DNA of 64,000 nucleotides, taken from Halochromatium sp. (GTDB taxonomy: Bacteria; Pseudomonadota; Gammaproteobacteria; Chromatiales; Chromatiaceae). Made by a program: the position numbers and the translations under genes. The DNA is taken from positions 62,001-126,000 of the forward strand of contig POWB01000003.1 in NCBI GenBank assembly GCA_010912705.1, read 5' to 3'. This document shows positions 60,610 to 64,000 of this stretch, piece by piece; the first letter of the stretch is position 1; every line of letters starts with the position of its first letter. The notes under the pieces were generated by a model. It had not been told where the DNA came from, ran no database searches, and saw nothing but the letters and a program-made list of their open reading frames with translations.

Positions 60610-61965
60610 TTAAGGCCAGACGCCACGTTGTTCTAGGACTGAGGTTAGCCGCTCGAGGGCTTCGACGAGCGCCGCAGTACGCAGATCGGTACAGCGCTCG
60701 CCGTTGTCCTGGTCACTGGCAAAAGCGCGCCAACGCGCGACGACCCGATCGGTGGCGTTATTGATGCGTGCGCGTAGGCGGCCGTTGATGTCTTCAAGCG
60801 GCCAGCTGTGGTGCTCGATGTTTTGTACCCACTCGTAGTAGCTGACGGTGACGCCGCCGGCATTGGCGAGGATGTCCGGCAGCACTAAAATGCCACGCTT
60901 GGTGAGGATATCGTCAGCCTCTGGCGTGACCGGTCGATTCGCTCCTTCGACGATGACGCGCGCATTCACCGCCTGTGCATTGCCGGCGTGGATCTGGCCG
61001 CCGAGCGCGGCCGGGATGAGTAGATCACAGTCGAGTGCAAGCAGGTCGGCGTTGGTGATGGTGCGGGTTTCGGCAACGCCAACGAGGGTGCCAGTCTCTG
61101 CCTTCTGGGCGTTGAGCTGATCGAGGTCTAGCCTGTCTCCATTGCTTGCGAGGACACCGCCGCGTGAGTCACTGACCGCGATCACAGATGCACCTCGCTC
61201 GTGCAGGAGACGCGCCGCAACTCGGCCGACCTCGCCATAGCCTTGGATCGCGACCCGCGCCCCATCGAGCGAGCTGAGCTGTGGCACCGCCCCTAGGCTC
61301 AGGAGCCGCTCAGCGGCGAGCACAGCGCCGCGCCCAGTCGCCTCGCTACGACCTTCTGAGCCACCCATCGCCATAGGCTTGCCAGTCACCACCGGCAGAT
61401 TGTTCTCGCCTGGATGCAGTGCATCATAGGTGTCGTAGATCCAAGCCATAGTCTGGCTATCGGTGTAGAGATCAGGGGCCGGGATGTCGGTATAGGGACC
61501 GATGTTGTCACCCAGCTCGGAGACGAAGCGCCGGGTGACACGCCGCAGCTCGCGCTGACTGAGCTGCTTGGGCGAGCAGGCAATGCCACCCTTAGCACCC
61601 CCAAAGGGGATGCGTAGTAGGGCGCATTTCCAGGTCATCAGGGCGGCGAGCGCGGAGACCTCCGACAGCGAGACATCTGGATGGAAGCGGATGCCGCCTT
61701 TTCCCGGACCCAGCAGGCGGTTATGTAGCACTCGATAGCCAACAAAGGTGCGAATCTGCCCGTCATCGAGCTCGACCGGAATGTTGACGGTGATAGTGCG
61801 GCGTGCGGGTAGCAGCACCTCTAGCAGCCCCGAGTCGAGGCCGCTGAGGTGCTGTTCCGCTCGCTTGAACTGCTGCTGAATGATGCGTTCCGGCGCCAGC
61901 TCACCGCAGCTGTTGGTCGTGGTCTGTGCAGCGGGTGCCTTGCCGGTCATGGTGTTCATGGTCAC
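60610..61965 (-). CDS. gdhA: Glu/Leu/Phe/Val family glutamate dehydrogenase
   Basis: 451 residues. Interconverts glutamate and 2-oxoglutarate plus ammonia with NAD(P). KGGIRFHPDVSLSEVSALAA, the catalytic Lys in IPFGGAKGGIACSPKQLS, DIPAPDLYTDSQTMAWIYDT, the nucleotide-binding VAIQGYGEVGRVAARLLHE and ANAGGVTVSYYEWVQN are all family signatures. The aspartate in D-I-P-A-P-D is the second catalytic residue. The final 40 residues are normal. glgP ends 8 bases upstream of the start on the same strand, so they are probably co-transcribed. Confidence 0.95.
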   Translation of the reverse strand: MTMNTMTGKAPAAQTTTNSCGELAPERIIQQQFKRAEQHLSGLDSGLLEVLLPARRTITVNIPVELDDGQIRTFVGYRVLHNRLLGPGKGGIRFHPDVSLSEVSALAALMTWKCALLRIPFGGAKGGIACSPKQLSQRELRRVTRRFVSELGDNIGPYTDIPAPDLYTDSQTMAWIYDTYDALHPGENNLPVVTGKPMAMGGSEGRSEATGRGAVLAAERLLSLGAVPQLSSLDGARVAIQGYGEVGRVAARLLHERGASVIAVSDSRGGVLASNGDRLDLDQLNAQKAETGTLVGVAETRTITNADLLALDCDLLIPAALGGQIHAGNAQAVNARVIVEGANRPVTPEADDILTKRGILVLPDILANAGGVTVSYYEWVQNIEHHSWPLEDINGRLRARINNATDRVVARWRAFASDQDNGERCTDLRTAALVEALERLTSVLEQRGVWP

Positions 61966-61972
61966 CCGCTAT

Positions 61973-64000
61973 TCACCGAATACCAAAGGGCGTTGGTGCG
62001 ATCGGTGTCAGCTTCCAGATCTCCTCGTTGTACTGGCTGATGGTTCGATCTGACGAGAAGTGGCCACTCTGTGCGGTATTCAGGATACTCATCCGCAACC
62101 AGCGTGGGCGGTCCATATAGGCCTCCGCGGCGCGCTGTTGCGCTTGGCGGTAGCTGTCGAAATCCGCTGCCGTTAGCCAAGGGTCGTGCGGGTTGCGGAT
62201 GCCATGAATGATGGGGTCGAAGATGCCCGGCTCGAATTGGTTGAAGTGACCGCATTCGAGCAGCGCCATCACCTCACGCAGGGCGTCGTCGTGGGCGATG
62301 ATCCCGTTCGGGTCATAATGGGCGCGGGTGTGGGCGACCTCTTCCGCGGTCAGTCCGAACAAGAAGAAATTGTCGTCGCCGACGCGCTCACGGATCTCGA
62401 TGTTGGCACCGTCGAGGGTGCCAATGGTGACGGCGCCGTTCATCATGAATTTCATGTTGCCGGTGCCGGAGGCCTCTTTGCCTGCGGTTGAGATCTGCTC
62501 CGAGAGATCGGTGCCAGGGGCCAGCACCTCCATCACCGAGACCCGGTAGTCGGGGATGAAGGCAACCCGCAGCTGTTCGGTGACCTGATGATCGGCGTTG
62601 ACCACCTTGGCGACATTGTTGATCAGCTTGATGATCAGTTTGGCGATCTCGTAGCCAGGCGCGGCCTTGCCTCCGATCAGCACGCAGCGGGGCGCACCGA
62701 TCTGACCATCGCCATGCTTGATGCGGTTGTAGAGATGGATAACGTGCAGGATGTTGAGCAGCTGGCGTTTGTACTCATGGATGCGCTTGACCTGGACATC
62801 GAACATGAACTCGATCGGGAACTCGATCCGGCAGGTCGAGTTGACCATCTCAGCCAGGCGAGTCTTGTTGTCCCGTTTGATCTGGTCAAACCGCTGATGA
62901 AAGGTCTCATCCTCGGCCTTGGGTGCAAGTTGCTCGAGCAGTGAGAGGTCGTGGACCCAGTCGCTGCCGATGTGCTCGTCGAGCAGCCTGCGCAGCCCAG
63001 GGTTACACATCGCCAGCCAGCGGCGTGGCGTGACCCCATTGGTCTTGTTGTTGAATTTCTCCGGCCAGAGTTCGTACCAGTCGCGGAACAGGCCCTGTTT
63101 GAGCAGCTCCGAATGTAATGCGGCGACACCATTGACCGAGAAGCTGCCAACGATGGCGAGATAGGCCATGCGGACCTGCGGGTCGTCGCCCTCTTCGATC
63201 AACGACATCCGCCGCTGTCGATCCATATCGCCCGGCCAGCGCGCAGCGACCTCGGATAGAAAGCGGGCGTTGATCTCGTAGATAATCTCTAGGACGCGCG
63301 GCAAGAGTTGCCGGAATAGGCGCACCGGCCAACGCTCCAAGGCCTCCGGGAGCAGCGTATGGTTGGTGTAGGCCATGGTACGGCTGGTGATCGCCCAAGC
63401 CTGATCCCACTCCATGTGATGCAGGTCCATGAGCTGGCGCATCAGCTCTGGGACCGAGACCGCGGGATGGGTGTCGTTGAGCTGGAAGCAGTTCCTGTCG
63501 GCAAAGGCGCTGAAGTCCTCACCCTGCAGCCGCTGCCACTCGCGGATCACGTCCTTGATGCTGGCACAGGCGAGGAAATACTGCTGGCGCAGCCGCAGCT
63601 CCTTGCCGTTCTCGCTGGCGTCATTGGGGTAGAGCACCATGGTGATGTGCTCGGCATCGTTCTTGGCCGCTACCGATTCCGGGTAGCTGCCGGCATTGAA
63701 CTCACCAAGATCGAAAATATCGGTTGCGGTAGCTGACCAGAGACGCAGGGTGTTGATGGTGTCGTTATGGTAGCCAGGGATGGGAATGTCATAGGGCACT
63801 GCCAAGACATCGCGCGTGTTCACCCAGCGCTGCACCATCCGGCCTTGGTCGTCTGTATGGGTTTCAGTATGACCGCCGAAGGGAACACGCTGGGTGTACT
63901 CAGGGCGCTCCAGCTCCCAGGGGTTGCCGTCACGCAGCCAGTGATCCGGCTCTTCGAGCTGACGGCCGTTTTCGATCAACTGGCGGAACATGCCGAAATC
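61973..64000 (-). CDS. glgP: glycogen/maltodextrin phosphorylase, N-terminal part outside window
   Basis: About 675 codons are visible; the frame is open through the right edge, so the N-terminal 150 or so residues are missing. Motifs: DFGMFRQ and QRVPFGG at the left of the visible protein, FQLNDTHPAVSVPELMRQL, TNHTLLPEALERWPV, KFNNKTNGVTPRRWL, VQVKRIHEYKRQLLNILH, and the pyridoxal-phosphate lysine in KEASGTGNMKFMMNGAVTIG. It releases glucose 1-phosphate from glycogen. The gdhA gene follows after 7 bases. Confidence 0.96.
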   Translation of the reverse strand, partial: DFGMFRQLIENGRQLEEPDHWLRDGNPWELERPEYTQRVPFGGHTETHTDDQGRMVQRWVNTRDVLAVPYDIPIPGYHNDTINTLRLWSATATDIFDLGEFNAGSYPESVAAKNDAEHITMVLYPNDASENGKELRLRQQYFLACASIKDVIREWQRLQGEDFSAFADRNCFQLNDTHPAVSVPELMRQLMDLHHMEWDQAWAITSRTMAYTNHTLLPEALERWPVRLFRQLLPRVLEIIYEINARFLSEVAARWPGDMDRQRRMSLIEEGDDPQVRMAYLAIVGSFSVNGVAALHSELLKQGLFRDWYELWPEKFNNKTNGVTPRRWLAMCNPGLRRLLDEHIGSDWVHDLSLLEQLAPKAEDETFHQRFDQIKRDNKTRLAEMVNSTCRIEFPIEFMFDVQVKRIHEYKRQLLNILHVIHLYNRIKHGDGQIGAPRCVLIGGKAAPGYEIAKLIIKLINNVAKVVNADHQVTEQLRVAFIPDYRVSVMEVLAPGTDLSEQISTAGKEASGTGNMKFMMNGAVTIGTLDGANIEIRERVGDDNFFLFGLTAEEVAHTRAHYDPNGIIAHDDALREVMALLECGHFNQFEPGIFDPIIHGIRNPHDPWLTAADFDSYRQAQQRAAEAYMDRPRWLRMSILNTAQSGHFSSDRTISQYNEEIWKLTPIAPTPFGIR

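Overview
The window looks like a chromosomal segment of a GC-rich gammaproteobacterium. The order tgt-yajC-secD-secF, the SufE/IscA-type pair, PiuC, MepA and the tRNA sequences all fit that class. A purple-sulfur or related Chromatiales host is my guess; nothing in the window (no photosynthesis or sulfur-oxidation gene) proves it. The window divides into an ordinary backbone (1-37987), an integrated element (38017-52692), a decayed defence and toxin-antitoxin island (52700-60240), and backbone again (60610-64000).

Backbone, left part. It opens with the end of a surface-sugar locus: a UDP-sugar dehydrogenase and a WbpE-like aminotransferase carrying an unusual N-terminal PIN-like domain. Then come pgsA, a divergent methylthioadenosine salvage pair (mtnA and an MTA/SAH deaminase), a VWA plus J-domain pair, an alpha/beta hydrolase-OsmC fusion, a phosphopantetheinyl transferase, an amidoligase-glutamine amidotransferase-YqaA cluster, a Ca/Na antiporter, two exported or membrane-anchored nucleases, and a sigma-54 regulator coupled to a BASS-type transporter. 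An IS607-family element (tnpA-tnpB) sits directly upstream of that regulator. After tRNA-Phe, a NamZ-like muramidase and tRNA-Leu(CAA) come queA, a probable small RNA, msrA, a HAD hydrolase, tgt-yajC-secDF, a 2OG-Fe(II) oxygenase, mepA, an SLC13 transporter, piuC, sufE, an IscA-like gene and a LON-domain protein.

Integrated element, about 14.6 kb. It is inserted in tRNA-Leu(UAA): the intact tRNA lies at 37988-38072 and a second, truncated 3' half lies at 52637-52692. It carries a tyrosine integrase, a divergently read zinc-finger gene and a small DNA-binding protein, a ParB-like protein, a DUF1376-type protein, an archaeo-eukaryotic-type primase, a superfamily 2 helicase, a P27-type terminase small subunit and a Mor-like activator, but no capsid, portal, tail or lysis gene. 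Integrase plus primase-helicase plus lone terS at this size is the plan of a phage-inducible chromosomal island (phage satellite). It also holds three separate families of iterated palindromic DNA motifs (41904-42217 with a copy at 46060-46114; 47519-47771; 48185-48362) and further palindromes inside coding sequence at 50.7-52.3 kb. I consider this the most interesting part of the window.

Decayed island, 52.7-60.2 kb. An hsdR gene collapsed to its two ends, a DUF1156 methylase start fused to a broken four-helix-bundle gene, two PIN-domain remnants, a truncated AAA ATPase and a PLD-type helicase with an internal deletion lie among genes that still look intact: higB with a HigA-ImmA/IrrE fusion, a RecF-like AAA ATPase, an RHH antitoxin and brnT-brnA. 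The tRNA-Leu site therefore looks like a repeatedly used integration hot spot. The window ends with glutamate dehydrogenase and the C-terminal three quarters of glycogen phosphorylase. Functions are called from motifs read by eye; no database search was possible.
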